A stretch of 64,000 bases of DNA from Brevundimonas sp. (GCF_029946145.1 NZ_JAQSDY010000021.1:105180-169179), one strand, 5' to 3'; shown: positions 36,219 to 45,657, counted from the stretch's first letter. The notes: generated by a model from the letters alone, not told the origin. Numbers and translations are program-made.

Positions 36219-36644
36219 CTAGAACCCGAAATCGATCTGATCCGCCGACGTCTGCCGTTTTCGCCGTCGGGGCTGGGTCGCCGGTGCAGCAGCGTTGGAT
36301 GGCTCCTGTACGGTTGCAGCCGCCGGGATCGGCGTCTGTCGGGCCGTCTGGGGGCGCGGCGATCGCGCGGTCTGGATCAGCTTCGGCTCCCGGGGCCGGG
36401 CCAACGGCCTGGGGTGCGGAAGCCCGCGGACGGTCCGGGTCGCCTTCCAGGCCGTGAGTTCACTCTCCCACCAGCCGACCCGGTTGGGCGAGATGCGCAC
36501 CGGTTCCGGAAAATCCCCAACCTGCTGCAGCCGCCACGCCGTCGAGCGACTGAGGCCGGTGACGTCCCGGACCCGGTCCCACGGAAGCAGCCGGTCCTGC
36601 GGCCCGCCCGTCTGCACGGGTTCGGCCTCGGGCTCGAAGGTCAT
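36219..36644 (-). CDS. alpA: AlpA-like DNA-binding protein
   Basis: A 141-residue protein with an AlpA/excisionase-type winged helix (about residues 10-60): LLPWDRVRDVTGLSRSTAWRLQQVGDFPEPVRISPNRVGWWESEL. A proline- and arginine-rich tail follows. AlpA-like proteins activate or accompany integrase function in mobile elements. The ATG at 36644 has GGAGG upstream and overlaps the previous gene as ATGA. It is the last gene of the long conjugation operon. Confidence 0.85.
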   Translation of the reverse strand: MTFEPEAEPVQTGGPQDRLLPWDRVRDVTGLSRSTAWRLQQVGDFPEPVRISPNRVGWWESELTAWKATRTVRGLPHPRPLARPREPKLIQTARSPRPQTARQTPIPAAATVQEPSNAAAPATQPRRRKRQTSADQIDFGF

Positions 36645-36844
36645 GACGCACCTCCGGTCATGCGATCCGCGGCGGCTTCGAAGACCTCGCAAAGCACGCG
36701 GGCGTCGATCGCGGCGTCAACGCAATCACGCGCCCCCCATTGTCTCGCCACAGCCTTGACCGCGAAGCTGGCGGACGGGTCGGCCAAGAGACCCGCGACC
36801 GTCGGTACAGGCGGGGCCACTGCTCTGATCGGGCGCTCAGCCAT
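36641..36844 (-). CDS. Small hypothetical protein, 67 residues
   Basis: Unrecognised. The sequence (MAERPIRAVAPPVPTVAGLL, then FAVKAVARQWGARDCVDAAIDARVLCEVFEAAA) is alpha-helical with no membrane segment. It overlaps the next gene by four bases (ATGA) and the previous by eight, so it is embedded in a tightly coupled run and is very likely expressed. Small proteins at this place are common in elements of this type. Confidence 0.65.
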   Translation of the reverse strand: MAERPIRAVAPPVPTVAGLLADPSASFAVKAVARQWGARDCVDAAIDARVLCEVFEAAADRMTGGAS

Positions 36845-37118
36845 GACGCCTGCCTCTCGCCGCCGGCGGCGCGGCGGTGCGGAGTTCGGACATCTGCGAC
36901 ATCGCCCAGGCCCGCAGCAGGCCCCGCGGATAGTAGGGCTTGGCCCGAATGTGGCGGCAGGGCGGCCCGTCGCCGCCGGCCGACCACAGCCGCGCCAGGG
37001 TGGCGGGCTTCATCCGGATGCCGAACGGAGCCAGAAACGCCGAAGCCTCGGCCCGCGTCAGCAGATCCTCTTCGCCGGCCGAAGGGGCCTCAAGCCCGGT
37101 CTCCATCGGTTCGATCAT
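36837..37118 (-). CDS. Helix-turn-helix protein, 93 residues, excisionase-like
   Basis: It contains LLTRAEASAFLAPFGIRMKPATLARLWSAGGDGPPCRHIRAKPYYPRGLLRAWAM, which follows the pattern of a MerR/excisionase-type helix-turn-helix with a wing and recognition helix. Its function is probably DNA binding at the element ends or regulation. The ATG at 37118 overlaps the transglycosylase stop as ATGA. It is followed by the 67-residue gene with an eight-base overlap. Confidence 0.65.
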   Translation of the reverse strand: MIEPMETGLEAPSAGEEDLLTRAEASAFLAPFGIRMKPATLARLWSAGGDGPPCRHIRAKPYYPRGLLRAWAMSQMSELRTAAPPAARGRRHG

Positions 37119-37720
37119 CGTCCCGCTCCGCGTGGACGACACTGCCTGGAATTGGTCACGCCCTGGCCCGCCGTCAGCGCAAGGTAGCAGTCCACGACCG
37201 TCGCAACATAAAACTGGGTTTCGGCTATGTCGGGTATGCGCCCCAGCCGGGCGACCCGCGCCGGCCCCGCATTGTAAGCCGCCAGGGCCAGCCTCAGGTC
37301 GCCGAACCGGCGGATCTGCCGCGCGAGATAGTCAGCCCCTCCCCTCAGGTTCTCGACGGGGTCGAAGCGGTTCTCAACCCCCAGCTCCGCTGCCGTGCCC
37401 GGCATAAGCTGGGTCAGGCCGCCCGCCCCGGCCGGGGATCGCGCGTCGGCCCGATAAGCGCTTTCCGTCACGACCAGGGCGTGGAGAAGCTTCGGATCTA
37501 TCCCGTGGGCCAGGGCGGCGGCATCGATCGCCGCCTGAAACGGCTGATTCAGGCTCTCCAGGCGCGGGATCTCCTCGCGGTCCAGAGGTTCCGCCGCCGC
37601 CGGTTCGACGACCGGCCTCCCGAACAGATCCCCGCCAGCCCGGCTCCAGTCCGCCTGCTGAGCGGAGGCCGGGGTCGCGACCGCCAGAGCGGCGGCCGCC
37701 ATCCAGATCAGTTTCACCAT
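37115..37720 (-). CDS. Lytic transglycosylase, conjugation-associated
   Basis: A 201-residue SLT-type muramidase. A signal peptide (LIWMAAAALAVATPASAQ) is followed by the catalytic domain with Glu in ALVVTESAYRADARSPAGAGGLTQLMPGTA and the YNAGP motif in ALAAYNAGPARV. It would open the peptidoglycan for assembly of the conjugation channel (VirB1-like role). The start ATG overlaps the traF stop by seven bases. Confidence 0.92.
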   Translation of the reverse strand: MVKLIWMAAAALAVATPASAQQADWSRAGGDLFGRPVVEPAAAEPLDREEIPRLESLNQPFQAAIDAAALAHGIDPKLLHALVVTESAYRADARSPAGAGGLTQLMPGTAAELGVENRFDPVENLRGGADYLARQIRRFGDLRLALAAYNAGPARVARLGRIPDIAETQFYVATVVDCYLALTAGQGVTNSRQCRPRGAGR

Positions 37721-38223
37721 GTCAGCAGCTCCCGATAGACGCCGGTCACCTGACTGAGGTGGACCGGCCCGAAATAGCGGCTGTCGAAACTCGACGGCGT
37801 ATCGCCGAGCAGGAACAGCTCCTGTGGCCCCAATCGCCGACATCCCCGCCACGCGGGCAGAATGACCCCGCGCCGATCCCGCTCATGAACCACGACGGTT
37901 CGCCGGGGCGTGACGAGCCGATCCTCCTGCCGGCAGACCGTATCGCCGCCCGCCGCGGCGACACGCTTGATCAGGAGCACGTCCGGCGGCATCCGGAGCG
38001 CCGCCAGATAGGGGCGCGCCGCCGCCGGCTGGGGAATGGCCACGACCCCGCCCGGTTCAGGTTCGGCGGCCGCCCGTCTCAGATAGACGCCCCGTGGCAG
38101 ACTCGGACTCTCGTTGACCAGAGCCAGGGCCGGGGTCCGGTCGGCGACCGAGGCCGCGCTCGCCAGAAGCCCGAGGGCGGCCATTATCCCCCAGAATCCG
38201 ACCGATTTCAGTGACGGGGTCAT
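37714..38223 (-). CDS. traF: TraF-like S26 family peptidase
   Basis: A 169-residue serine peptidase of the S26 family, related to TraF of RP4, which matures and cyclises the TrbC pilin. It has one N-terminal membrane anchor (GFWGIMAALGLLASAASVA), the nucleophile Ser41 in NESPSLPRGVYLR, the general-base lysine in VLLIKRVAAAGGDTV, and the terminal LFLLGDTPSSFDSRYFGPV block. It overlaps trbI by four bases. Confidence 0.92.
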   Translation of the reverse strand: MTPSLKSVGFWGIMAALGLLASAASVADRTPALALVNESPSLPRGVYLRRAAAEPEPGGVVAIPQPAAARPYLAALRMPPDVLLIKRVAAAGGDTVCRQEDRLVTPRRTVVVHERDRRGVILPAWRGCRRLGPQELFLLGDTPSSFDSRYFGPVHLSQVTGVYRELLTW

Positions 38224-39389
38224 GGACGATATGGCTCCAGGATCAGGTCGCGCGTGATCAGGACCCGGACAGGCGCCCCGGCCCTCAGCCGGATCGAGGG
38301 CCGGACCTCCAGTTCGCGATCCACCAGCCGCCCCCCGACCCGGGAGCCTTCGATCGCCGCCGCGTCGCCGGCGTCGCCCAGCAGCCCGCCCGAGCCGCCG
38401 CGGTCGTCGTCCCGGGCGATCTGGCCCAGGGTCGTGATGGCGCCGGCGAACAGCGTCCCGACGAGGAGCGGCAGCAGCCGTCGATCGACCTGGCCCCGAA
38501 CGCCCACCGCCCCCTGGGCGTCGACCCCCGGCTCGCCGGACAGCACGAGACTCTTGCCATTGGGCAGGATCAGCCGTTCCCAGGTCAGGAAGGCCCGGCG
38601 GTCCCCGTAGGCGCTCTCGCCCTCGGACGTGCCGATCAGCCGCGTGCCCTGCGGCAACAGCAGGTGGCGGCCGCTCACGGAGTCATAGACATTCTGGGTG
38701 ACCGTCGCGATCACCGGCCCCGCGCGCGATGTGTCCACGGCCGTCAGGAGCGCCGCCGGCACGATCGCCCCGGCCTTCAGCTCGAACGGCGAGAGCGGCG
38801 CGACCAGCGTATGTCCGTTGTAGATCGCGCCGTAGTCCGGGTTGACGGCGGGCGACCGCTCCCCGCCCGAAGGGGACGCCGGCGCCTCGGCGCCCGCCGC
38901 TCGGGGCCTGGCGTCCTCGAAGAACAGCCCCGACCGCGCCGCCTGTTCGCGAGGGCTGGGTCCGACGACCCGCGACGCCGATGTCGGGCGGTAGGCGGGC
39001 GCATAGCCGCCGGAGGCCCCCGTCGGCGGCGGCGCCCTCATGTCCGCCGCCGTTTCCGGATCGCTCTTCCCTATGCGGGGCTCCGGAAGGCGGTCGTAGC
39101 TGGCCGGCTGGTCGGTGACCGCCTCGGAGGGCCGGACCACGCCGCGCGCCTGATCGTCGCGCGCCTCGGCCTGCCGGGCGCGGGCGCTGGCGCGCAGGTC
39201 CGGCTGGACCACGAAGGCCCAGGCGAGGGATCCCGAGACAAGCACCGCGCCGCCGATGACGATGGCCTGCACGACAGATTTCCGCAGCCGCACGGCTTGG
39301 GGACGCGGCGCCCGGGTGCTGAGGCCCGGCGCCGGCTCCTTCGCCGATGGCGCGGATCCGGTCGAGGAACGGGGGTCGAGATCAGTCAT
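38220..39389 (-). CDS. trbI: Conjugal transfer protein TrbI (VirB10-like)
   Basis: A 389-residue energy-sensing channel component. It has one N-terminal transmembrane segment (SVVQAIVIGGAVLVSGSLAWAFV) and a proline-rich periplasmic stretch. The C-terminal VirB10 beta-barrel domain has VNPDYGAIYNGHTLVAPLSPFELKAGAIVPAALLTAVD and LLLPQGTRLIGTSE. It bridges the inner and outer membranes in the type IV secretion system. It overlaps trbG by four bases. Confidence 0.94.
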   Translation of the reverse strand: MTDLDPRSSTGSAPSAKEPAPGLSTRAPRPQAVRLRKSVVQAIVIGGAVLVSGSLAWAFVVQPDLRASARARQAEARDDQARGVVRPSEAVTDQPASYDRLPEPRIGKSDPETAADMRAPPPTGASGGYAPAYRPTSASRVVGPSPREQAARSGLFFEDARPRAAGAEAPASPSGGERSPAVNPDYGAIYNGHTLVAPLSPFELKAGAIVPAALLTAVDTSRAGPVIATVTQNVYDSVSGRHLLLPQGTRLIGTSEGESAYGDRRAFLTWERLILPNGKSLVLSGEPGVDAQGAVGVRGQVDRRLLPLLVGTLFAGAITTLGQIARDDDRGGSGGLLGDAGDAAAIEGSRVGGRLVDRELEVRPSIRLRAGAPVRVLITRDLILEPYRP

Positions 39390-40438
39390 CGGCGTGCTCC
39401 GGCCAGACGATGGATACGGACGATCTGCCGACGCCGGTCGCCGAGCCGGAGCTCGGCCCGGTCGAACACGCGGTCGACGACGTACAAGCCGCCGACCTGC
39501 CGGTAGTTGACCATCTGCGCCTCGCCGTCGGGCGCGATGACGAAAAGAACCGGCGCCTCGTCCACCTGCAGGTCGGGATCAAAGGTGATGAAGGTGCGCA
39601 GGCCGTCGTTGAACACCGAGGTCGGGGTCCAGCGTGGACGGCGGCCTTGAGGATCGATCCGGTAGCGGGCGTCGAGAGCCCCCTGCGGCATCGCCACAGG
39701 CTCCGTGACCGGGACCGTGGCGGACTCCACCACATCGCCCGGAACCTGCCCGGCCACGAGCGCATCCGCATCCCAGGTGACGGCGGCGTTGAAAGCGTCC
39801 GCCGCACCGCTTTTCAGATCAATGAGATAGACCCGTCGGTTCGTCGTCAGCACGAGGTTGGTCTCAAGGCCTCGTTCGAGGGGCTTGAGCAGCACATGAG
39901 TCCGCCGGCTCGCGCCCGCGCCGGATACCGCCTCGCCGATCTGCCAGCGCACGGTGTCGCCGGCCGCCTTGGTGACCAGGGTCTCGCCCGGGGCCAGGGT
40001 CAGGGTGGTTACGCGCAAGGGAGCGGTCCAGACCTCGAACACCCGTCCAGGCGACCAGGCGAACACCTGGACGCCGCCGACGAACCCGTCCTCCCGGGAC
40101 GGCGCCCGGGCCGCCACATTGGCCGCCGCGATGGCGCGCCGACCGGTGGCGACGGTGGAGGGGTCCGGCCCGTCTGTCGTCTCCGCCGCTACCTCCGCCG
40201 CCAGGGGCGCAGGCGCGGCTTCGTAGGGCCGTTCCGACCCCGAGCGGTCCTGGGAGACCTCGCCGACCGGCAGGGCGGGCTCAGGTTCGACAAACGCCGC
40301 CGACGCTGCGCCATCCGCAGCGACCGGAACGGTCATGGCCATCGGGGAGACCGGGTGGACCGGGCCATCGCGCCAGAGCGCGCAGCCGGACAGCGACAGG
40401 CCCAGGGCAGCCAGGATCAGGAGGCGTCGGGCGTCCAT
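39386..40438 (-). CDS. trbG: Conjugal transfer protein TrbG (VirB9-like)
   Basis: A 350-residue outer-membrane channel component. The N-terminus is a lipoprotein signal with lipobox LSGC (about residue 19). The long linker is low complexity; the conserved VirB9 domain starts near residue 115 (GGVQVFAWSPGRVFEVWTAP) and runs through YLIDLKSG to the C-terminal VRIHRLAG. The ATG at 40438 is chosen for the lipoprotein signal. It overlaps the trbF end by 22 bases. Confidence 0.92.
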   Translation of the reverse strand: MDARRLLILAALGLSLSGCALWRDGPVHPVSPMAMTVPVAADGAASAAFVEPEPALPVGEVSQDRSGSERPYEAAPAPLAAEVAAETTDGPDPSTVATGRRAIAAANVAARAPSREDGFVGGVQVFAWSPGRVFEVWTAPLRVTTLTLAPGETLVTKAAGDTVRWQIGEAVSGAGASRRTHVLLKPLERGLETNLVLTTNRRVYLIDLKSGAADAFNAAVTWDADALVAGQVPGDVVESATVPVTEPVAMPQGALDARYRIDPQGRRPRWTPTSVFNDGLRTFITFDPDLQVDEAPVLFVIAPDGEAQMVNYRQVGGLYVVDRVFDRAELRLGDRRRQIVRIHRLAGARR

Positions 40439-41100
40439 GATACATCCTCGATTTTCAGTCCAAGGGGGTTCTTCATCAGCTCGGCCTCCGTGCGGGGCGG
40501 CTGGATCGTGGTGGTGATCAGGGCTCGCCAGCGTTCGGTCCCGGCGGACTGGCCGTTGACGAAGCGGGTCTCTCGCCATTGCAGATCGAACGTCCGGTCC
40601 GTCCGGCGGACCACGTTCAGGATCTCGACATTGACCGCCTCGCGCCCGACCTCGGCGAACGGGTCGTGGGTCTGGGCCCAGGCGTTGAGGAAGGACGCCG
40701 CCTTCGGCGTCATCAGGTCATAGGCCCGTAGCCAGTTCTGGCGGATGACGATGGGGTCGATCGACTTGGAACGGACATCGCGAATCCAGCCGGCCAGGGC
40801 ATGACCGATCTGGGCCTCGTTCGGTTCATAGCGCCCGCCGATGGCGGTGATCCTCTGGGTCTCGCCCCAGTCGGACACCTCGACCACGAAGGGCTTGACC
40901 ACGGCCCGGTCCGCCTGGACCCACCAGCCGGCGCCCAGGAAGGCGGCCAACGCCAGATTGGCCAGGGCGATGCGGCGCCAGTTGCGGGCGTGGGCCAGGG
41001 ACAGCCCCATGCGGTCGTCCCAGACCTGGCCGGCCCGCTGGTAGGGCGTGGAGTCCGGCGCGGAAGCCATGGCCCGTCTGGGCCGGAAGAAGGGGTGCAT
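40417..41100 (-). CDS. trbF: Conjugal transfer protein TrbF (VirB8-like)
   Basis: A 227-residue inner-membrane assembly factor. A short cytoplasmic lead (MHPFFRPRRAMASAPDSTPY) precedes a transmembrane segment (RRIALANLALAAFLGAGWWV). The VirB8 periplasmic domain follows (VEVSDWGETQRITAIGGRYEP, QNWLRAYDLMTPKAASFLNAW). The start is one base beyond the trbL stop. The length fits the family. Confidence 0.93.
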   Translation of the reverse strand: MHPFFRPRRAMASAPDSTPYQRAGQVWDDRMGLSLAHARNWRRIALANLALAAFLGAGWWVQADRAVVKPFVVEVSDWGETQRITAIGGRYEPNEAQIGHALAGWIRDVRSKSIDPIVIRQNWLRAYDLMTPKAASFLNAWAQTHDPFAEVGREAVNVEILNVVRRTDRTFDLQWRETRFVNGQSAGTERWRALITTTIQPPRTEAELMKNPLGLKIEDVSWTPDAS

Positions 41101-41101
41101 T

Positions 41102-42517
41102 TCAGGACTCCTCGGTCTTGAGGTTGGGAGACAGGACGCCGCTGGTCTCGCCGGAGGGCAGCAGGCCCCGACCGGCGTTGGCGACGAAGAAGGCCTGCAG
41201 GGCGGCGGACCGGGCGGGCGGGCTCGCTCCCGTTGCTGGTCGCGACGCGGCGCGATGGAAGTCTGTCCGGGCGCCCTGGGCCTCGGCGGCGATCTTGCCC
41301 GGCGACCGCCCCGGCGAGCCCGGGACGACGCCCTCCTGGCCCGACGGCGAGGTTGAGTTCGTAGCTGTTCCGTCCGCCACTTCGGCGCCGGACGTGGCCT
41401 GGGGCCGCCGGGCCGGAGCGGGTTCACTGACGCCGGCTGCTCCGGAAGGCGGCCGTGCGGTCATGGCTCCGCCTGAAGGGCGGCGGGGTCCGCCCGGCGG
41501 CGGGTTGTCGTTGGATGGCTTGGGCGACGATCCGGGGCCCGGGTCATTCGTCGGCGCGGTCGGACGTCCCGACCCCGCCCCCGCGGCCGCACGAGCCGGT
41601 CCGGCCAGCCGCGCCGCGGCTCCGCCGGCCATCGCGCCGGCGCCGGCGACGCCCGCACCGGCCAGGGCGCCTGCCCCGCCGATCGCGAGCGCTCCGGTGA
41701 GCGCCGCGCCTGCCCCCAGTGCTGGTCCCCCCGTCACCAGGGCCGAGGCCAGGTTGGGAATGAACAGCGCCAGCATGGCCAGCAGGATGGCCGCGACCAG
41801 GATGGTCAGGGCCTCGTAGATGTCCGGATTGGCCGAGGGCTGCAACTGGTCGAAGATCGTCCGCGCGCCGGAGACCACGATGGCCAGGGCCAGGACCTTG
41901 AGCCCGGATGAGACCACGTAACCCAGCGGCCGTTCGGCCAGGAAGGCGGACTTGTTCCAGATTCCGAACGGCAGCAGCACGAAGCCGCCCAGGGTGACGA
42001 TCTTGAACTCCAGCAGGGAGACGATGATCTGCAGGGCCAGCACCGCGAAGGCCAGCATGATGCCGATCATGGCCAGCCCCAGGATCAGGGCGTCGGCCAT
42101 GTTGCCGACGATGTCGAGCGGGTTGTCCACCGGCGCCGGGGTCTCGCCCAGCGCCTTCACGATTTCCCAGCCCTGGGCCAGGATCGCGCCCGGATTGAGA
42201 AATTCCTCGCGGCTCAACGACCCGCCGCCCGCGGTCAATCCCAGTTCCAGGAAGCCGGCGTAGATCGTCTCGGACAGTCGTTGCCAGTCGTTGATCAGCC
42301 AGGCGAAGGCGCCGATCAGCAGCACCTTGCCGAAGCCGGAGGCCAGGACCTCCCGGTTCGGCGACAGGGCCCACTGGATGCCGGTCAGGGCGACGACGAG
42401 GGCGATCAGCAGGCCGAACACGCCGTTGACCGAGCCCTGAAGGGCGTCGAACCCCGCCGAGACCGTGTCGGAGAACACGACCATCAGCTCGTTGGGGGTT
42501 TCCACTCCGACCGTCAT
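41102..42517 (-). CDS. trbL: Conjugal transfer protein TrbL (VirB6-like)
   Basis: A 471-residue polytopic inner-membrane channel protein. The first 290 residues contain about six transmembrane helices (VFGLLIALVVALTGIQWAL, GLAMIGIMLAFAVLALQIIV, EALTILVAAILLAMLALFIP) and the family motif FKIVTLGGFVLLPFGIWNKSAF. The last 180 residues are a proline- and glycine-rich disordered tail. It lies between trbJ and trbF in the standard order. Confidence 0.94.
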   Translation of the reverse strand: MTVGVETPNELMVVFSDTVSAGFDALQGSVNGVFGLLIALVVALTGIQWALSPNREVLASGFGKVLLIGAFAWLINDWQRLSETIYAGFLELGLTAGGGSLSREEFLNPGAILAQGWEIVKALGETPAPVDNPLDIVGNMADALILGLAMIGIMLAFAVLALQIIVSLLEFKIVTLGGFVLLPFGIWNKSAFLAERPLGYVVSSGLKVLALAIVVSGARTIFDQLQPSANPDIYEALTILVAAILLAMLALFIPNLASALVTGGPALGAGAALTGALAIGGAGALAGAGVAGAGAMAGGAAARLAGPARAAAGAGSGRPTAPTNDPGPGSSPKPSNDNPPPGGPRRPSGGAMTARPPSGAAGVSEPAPARRPQATSGAEVADGTATNSTSPSGQEGVVPGSPGRSPGKIAAEAQGARTDFHRAASRPATGASPPARSAALQAFFVANAGRGLLPSGETSGVLSPNLKTEES

Positions 42518-42529
42518 CGCGAGTCTCCC

Positions 42530-43276
42530 TCAGTCCCGCGCGTGGGACAGCGGATCGAACCGGGGCGCCGAGGGGGACCGGGCCTGACCGCTCCAGCGTC
42601 GTTGCCGGGCGGCGTCTCCCGAAGCGCGGTCCGCCGCATCCCGGGCGGTCGCCTCGGCCAACAGGCGGGACTGGGCCAACATGATGGTGCGCAACGCCGC
42701 GAGGTCCTCGGCCAGCACCGCCAACATCTGGTTGGACGACTGGACCGCTGCGGTCTGGCCGGTCGCCGCCTGACTGGCGGAGAGCGCTCCGGCCAGGCGC
42801 TGATCCCGCCCGCGCCCCAGGCGTTCCAGTTCGGCCGCCGTGCGGGCCACGTCCTCGGCCGTGCGCCGGGCGTTGGCCGTCCGGGCCTGGGCCTGTTCCA
42901 GCAGGCTGAGCATATCGGAGCCGGACAGATCGTCAGGATAAAGGTTCCGGAATTGCTGCTCCAGGCCGCTGACCGAGCTGGCGACGCCCCGGGCGGTCCG
43001 GGCCAGTTCGGCCATGTCGCTCAGCGACTGGCTGGACTGCGTCAGATGGCTGTAGGGCGAGGCCGCCAGACTGCGCGCCTCATTGGCCAGGCTCTCCAGC
43101 TGTCGGGCCGCCTGCAGCGCGTTCTCGATGTGATTGCGCGGGTCGAACACGACCTGCTGGGCCGGGACCGGCGTCGCGGCCAGGAGGCTGGCCGCGACCA
43201 GGCCGGCCGCGGCGAACCGCAGCGGCCGGGTCGGCCGCCAGCGGGGCGACAAAGGCGTCGAAGACGGAATCCACAT
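42530..43276 (-). CDS. trbJ: Conjugal transfer protein TrbJ (VirB5-like)
   Basis: A 248-residue periplasmic protein with a signal peptide (FAAAGLVAASLLAATPVPAQ) and the TrbJ opening VVFDPRNHIENALQAARQLESL. The rest is long coiled-coil helices (ARTANARRTAEDVARTAAEL). It is a minor pilus tip component. The ATG at 43276 has GGGAG upstream. It lies deep inside the 3' end of the trbE frame (197-base overlap), which is unusual, and an internal start is possible. Confidence 0.9.
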   Translation of the reverse strand: MWIPSSTPLSPRWRPTRPLRFAAAGLVAASLLAATPVPAQQVVFDPRNHIENALQAARQLESLANEARSLAASPYSHLTQSSQSLSDMAELARTARGVASSVSGLEQQFRNLYPDDLSGSDMLSLLEQAQARTANARRTAEDVARTAAELERLGRGRDQRLAGALSASQAATGQTAAVQSSNQMLAVLAEDLAALRTIMLAQSRLLAEATARDAADRASGDAARQRRWSGQARSPSAPRFDPLSHARD

Positions 43277-45650
43277 TTTGCACTCCCTTGGCTTTGAGGA
43301 AATCCCGGGCGAAGTCGGCGTCACCCGATCGCTCAAGGATGGTGTCGATCAGGGTCTGGTCCTCCGGCGCGCTTGAACCGCACAGGGCCAGGGCCACGCC
43401 GGTCAGGCGCAGGTCGAACAGCCGTCGGCCGCGCGGCTGGCGCCAATAGTAGGCGCGCTTGGGCGTGGCGAAGGCGATCAGCTCCAGCTGGCGCCGGTTG
43501 AGACCGAAACCCCGGTAGAGTTCGGCCGAGGCCGGCTCGAGCGCGCGGGGATTCGGCAGGAAGACCTGGGTCGGGCAGCTCTCGATCAGACTGGCCGCGA
43601 TCGAGGAGGCCGCGACGTCATCGAGGCTCTGGGTGGCGAACACCACGCAGACCCGTTTCTTGCGCAGCGTCTTCAACCACTCCCGGATGCGGGCCGCGAA
43701 CGCCGTCTCGCCAAGGAACAGCCACGCTTCGTCCAGCACCAGCAAGGTCGGCCGGCCGTCGAAACCTCGTTCCAGGTCGTGGAACAGCGCCGAGAGCACC
43801 GGAGCCACCGCCGAGGGCGTTCCCATCAGGGTCTCCAGTTCGAAGGTGTCGAACCGGGTCGGCTCAAGCGCCTCCCCCACCCCATCCAGCAGCGCCCCGT
43901 GCGGTCCCTTCAGGGTCAGGGGCTCCAGGGCGGCGGCCACGGCCTTGTCCTGGACCAGGGCGCAGAACACCGTCAGCGTCCGTTGCGCGACCGGCGCGTC
44001 CGACAGGGCCGAGAGCGCGACCCAGATCTCTTCGCGCACCCGGGGGACGGGCTCGAGGCCTGCCAGCCGCACCGTCTCGGCGATCCATTCCGAGGCCCAG
44101 GCCCGCTCATCCTCCCGGTCGATGCGGGCCAGCGGCTGCAGCGAGAACCGGGCCCCCGGCTCCATCGCCCGCCAGCGACCGCCCGCCGCCAGGGTCGCCG
44201 CCCGGGCGGAGCGACCCCTGTCGAAGAAGACCACGCGAGCGTCCGGATAGCGGAACCATTGCAGCGCCAGAAAGGAGAGAAGCGCGCTCTTGCCCGACCC
44301 GGTCGGCCCGACGACCATGGCATGGCCGACGTCGCCGACATGAAGGACCAGCCGGAACGGCGTCGCCCCGGTCGTGCGGGCCGTCGCCAGCGGCGGCCCA
44401 TCGAGGCAGGCGTCCCCGGCGGGTCCGGCCCAGACGGCCGACACCGGCAGCACGTCGGCGAGATTGAGGGTCGAGACCAGGGGGCGCCGGACATCGGCGT
44501 ATGGCTCGCCCGGCAGGGATCCCAGCCAGGCCTCGACCGCGTTCAGGTCCTCGATCCGGGCCACCAATCCCTGGGCATTCAGCGCCGCCTCGATCGCCCG
44601 GGCCTTGGCCGCCGCGCCCTCCTCGGTCGCGTCCAGCACCGTGACGGTCAGGGTCAGGTAGCCGAAGGCGCAGGACTCGGCGCCCAGGGCGGCCAGGGCG
44701 CCGTCGCACTCTTCGGTCTTGGAGGCCGCGTCCGTGTCGAGGAGCGGGACCTCCTCCTTGGTGATGGCCTCGCGCAGCAGGACGCCGACGCCCTTGCGTT
44801 TGGCGAACCAGCGCTTCCGCAGCTTGACGATCTCGCGTTCGGCCTCGGGCTTGTCGAGCCCGATCCAGCGCGCGGCCCATCGGTATTCGAACGGCAAGGC
44901 GCCCAGCGCGTCCAGGAGACCGGGGCGGGTCGCGGACGGCAGACCGCGCACCGACACGACCTTGAGCGATCGGTCGCCGAGACGGGGCGCGACCCCGCCT
45001 GTCAGATCCGCGTCGGCCAGCCACGCGTCGAGGAACATCGGCGTCTCGGGCGGCCGGACTGCGACCGGCCGGGGCGAAACGCTGTCATGCAGCCAGGTCA
45101 GGAGGTCAGCATCATCGAGCCGGGCGATCTCGGGCAGCGCGTCCGAGAGCAGGTCCAGGGTGGTGTCGGCCTCCCGGCCGAAGGCCGCGAGCGACAGCCG
45201 CCAGTCATGGCCGCCCCTGGCCAGGCCGTCGAACAGCCACCGCTCCATGCGCCGGGTCTCGTCGGCCGGCGGAAGCCAGGTCAGGGCCAGCCGGAAGTCC
45301 GTCTCAAAGGCCGGATCGGCCGTCTCGAACCGGCTCCGACGCTCGGCGTCCAGCAGCCAGGCGACATCCAGGTCGAAGGCGCTCTCCGGATAGGCCGTCG
45401 CCGGACGGCGACGCGCCTCCATATGCAGGCACCATCCCGAGCCGAGGCGCTTGAGGGCGTTGTTCAGCCGGGCGCGCACAGCCATCAGCTCGTCCTCGGT
45501 CGAGGACTCCAGATCCGGGCCGCGAAACCGGAACGCGGCGAGGAAGGAGCCGTCCTTGTTCAGGACCACGCCGGGGGCGACCAGGGCGGCCCAGGGCAGA
45601 TGGTCCGCCAGGGCGGCGGGACGCTTACGATGTTCGTCGAGAAATCGCAT
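43080..45650 (-). CDS. trbE: Conjugal transfer ATPase TrbE (VirB4-like)
   Basis: An 856-residue cytoplasmic ATPase powering pilus assembly. The start MRFLDEHRKRPAALADHLPW matches the family. Walker A is VGPTGSGKSALL (near residue 455), Walker B is LLVLDEAWLFLG, and motifs FATQSLDDVA and FGLNRRQLELIA follow. The conserved end (about FVAPLAADP) is followed by roughly 45 Arg/Pro/Gly-rich residues that overlap trbJ out of frame, as if the usual stop had been lost. Confidence 0.94.
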   Translation of the reverse strand: MRFLDEHRKRPAALADHLPWAALVAPGVVLNKDGSFLAAFRFRGPDLESSTEDELMAVRARLNNALKRLGSGWCLHMEARRRPATAYPESAFDLDVAWLLDAERRSRFETADPAFETDFRLALTWLPPADETRRMERWLFDGLARGGHDWRLSLAAFGREADTTLDLLSDALPEIARLDDADLLTWLHDSVSPRPVAVRPPETPMFLDAWLADADLTGGVAPRLGDRSLKVVSVRGLPSATRPGLLDALGALPFEYRWAARWIGLDKPEAEREIVKLRKRWFAKRKGVGVLLREAITKEEVPLLDTDAASKTEECDGALAALGAESCAFGYLTLTVTVLDATEEGAAAKARAIEAALNAQGLVARIEDLNAVEAWLGSLPGEPYADVRRPLVSTLNLADVLPVSAVWAGPAGDACLDGPPLATARTTGATPFRLVLHVGDVGHAMVVGPTGSGKSALLSFLALQWFRYPDARVVFFDRGRSARAATLAAGGRWRAMEPGARFSLQPLARIDREDERAWASEWIAETVRLAGLEPVPRVREEIWVALSALSDAPVAQRTLTVFCALVQDKAVAAALEPLTLKGPHGALLDGVGEALEPTRFDTFELETLMGTPSAVAPVLSALFHDLERGFDGRPTLLVLDEAWLFLGETAFAARIREWLKTLRKKRVCVVFATQSLDDVAASSIAASLIESCPTQVFLPNPRALEPASAELYRGFGLNRRQLELIAFATPKRAYYWRQPRGRRLFDLRLTGVALALCGSSAPEDQTLIDTILERSGDADFARDFLKAKGVQNVDSVFDAFVAPLAADPAAAVRRGRPGRGQPPGRDAGPGPAGRVRPAQSHRERAAGGPTAGEPGQ

Positions 45651-45657
45651 CGCGCCC

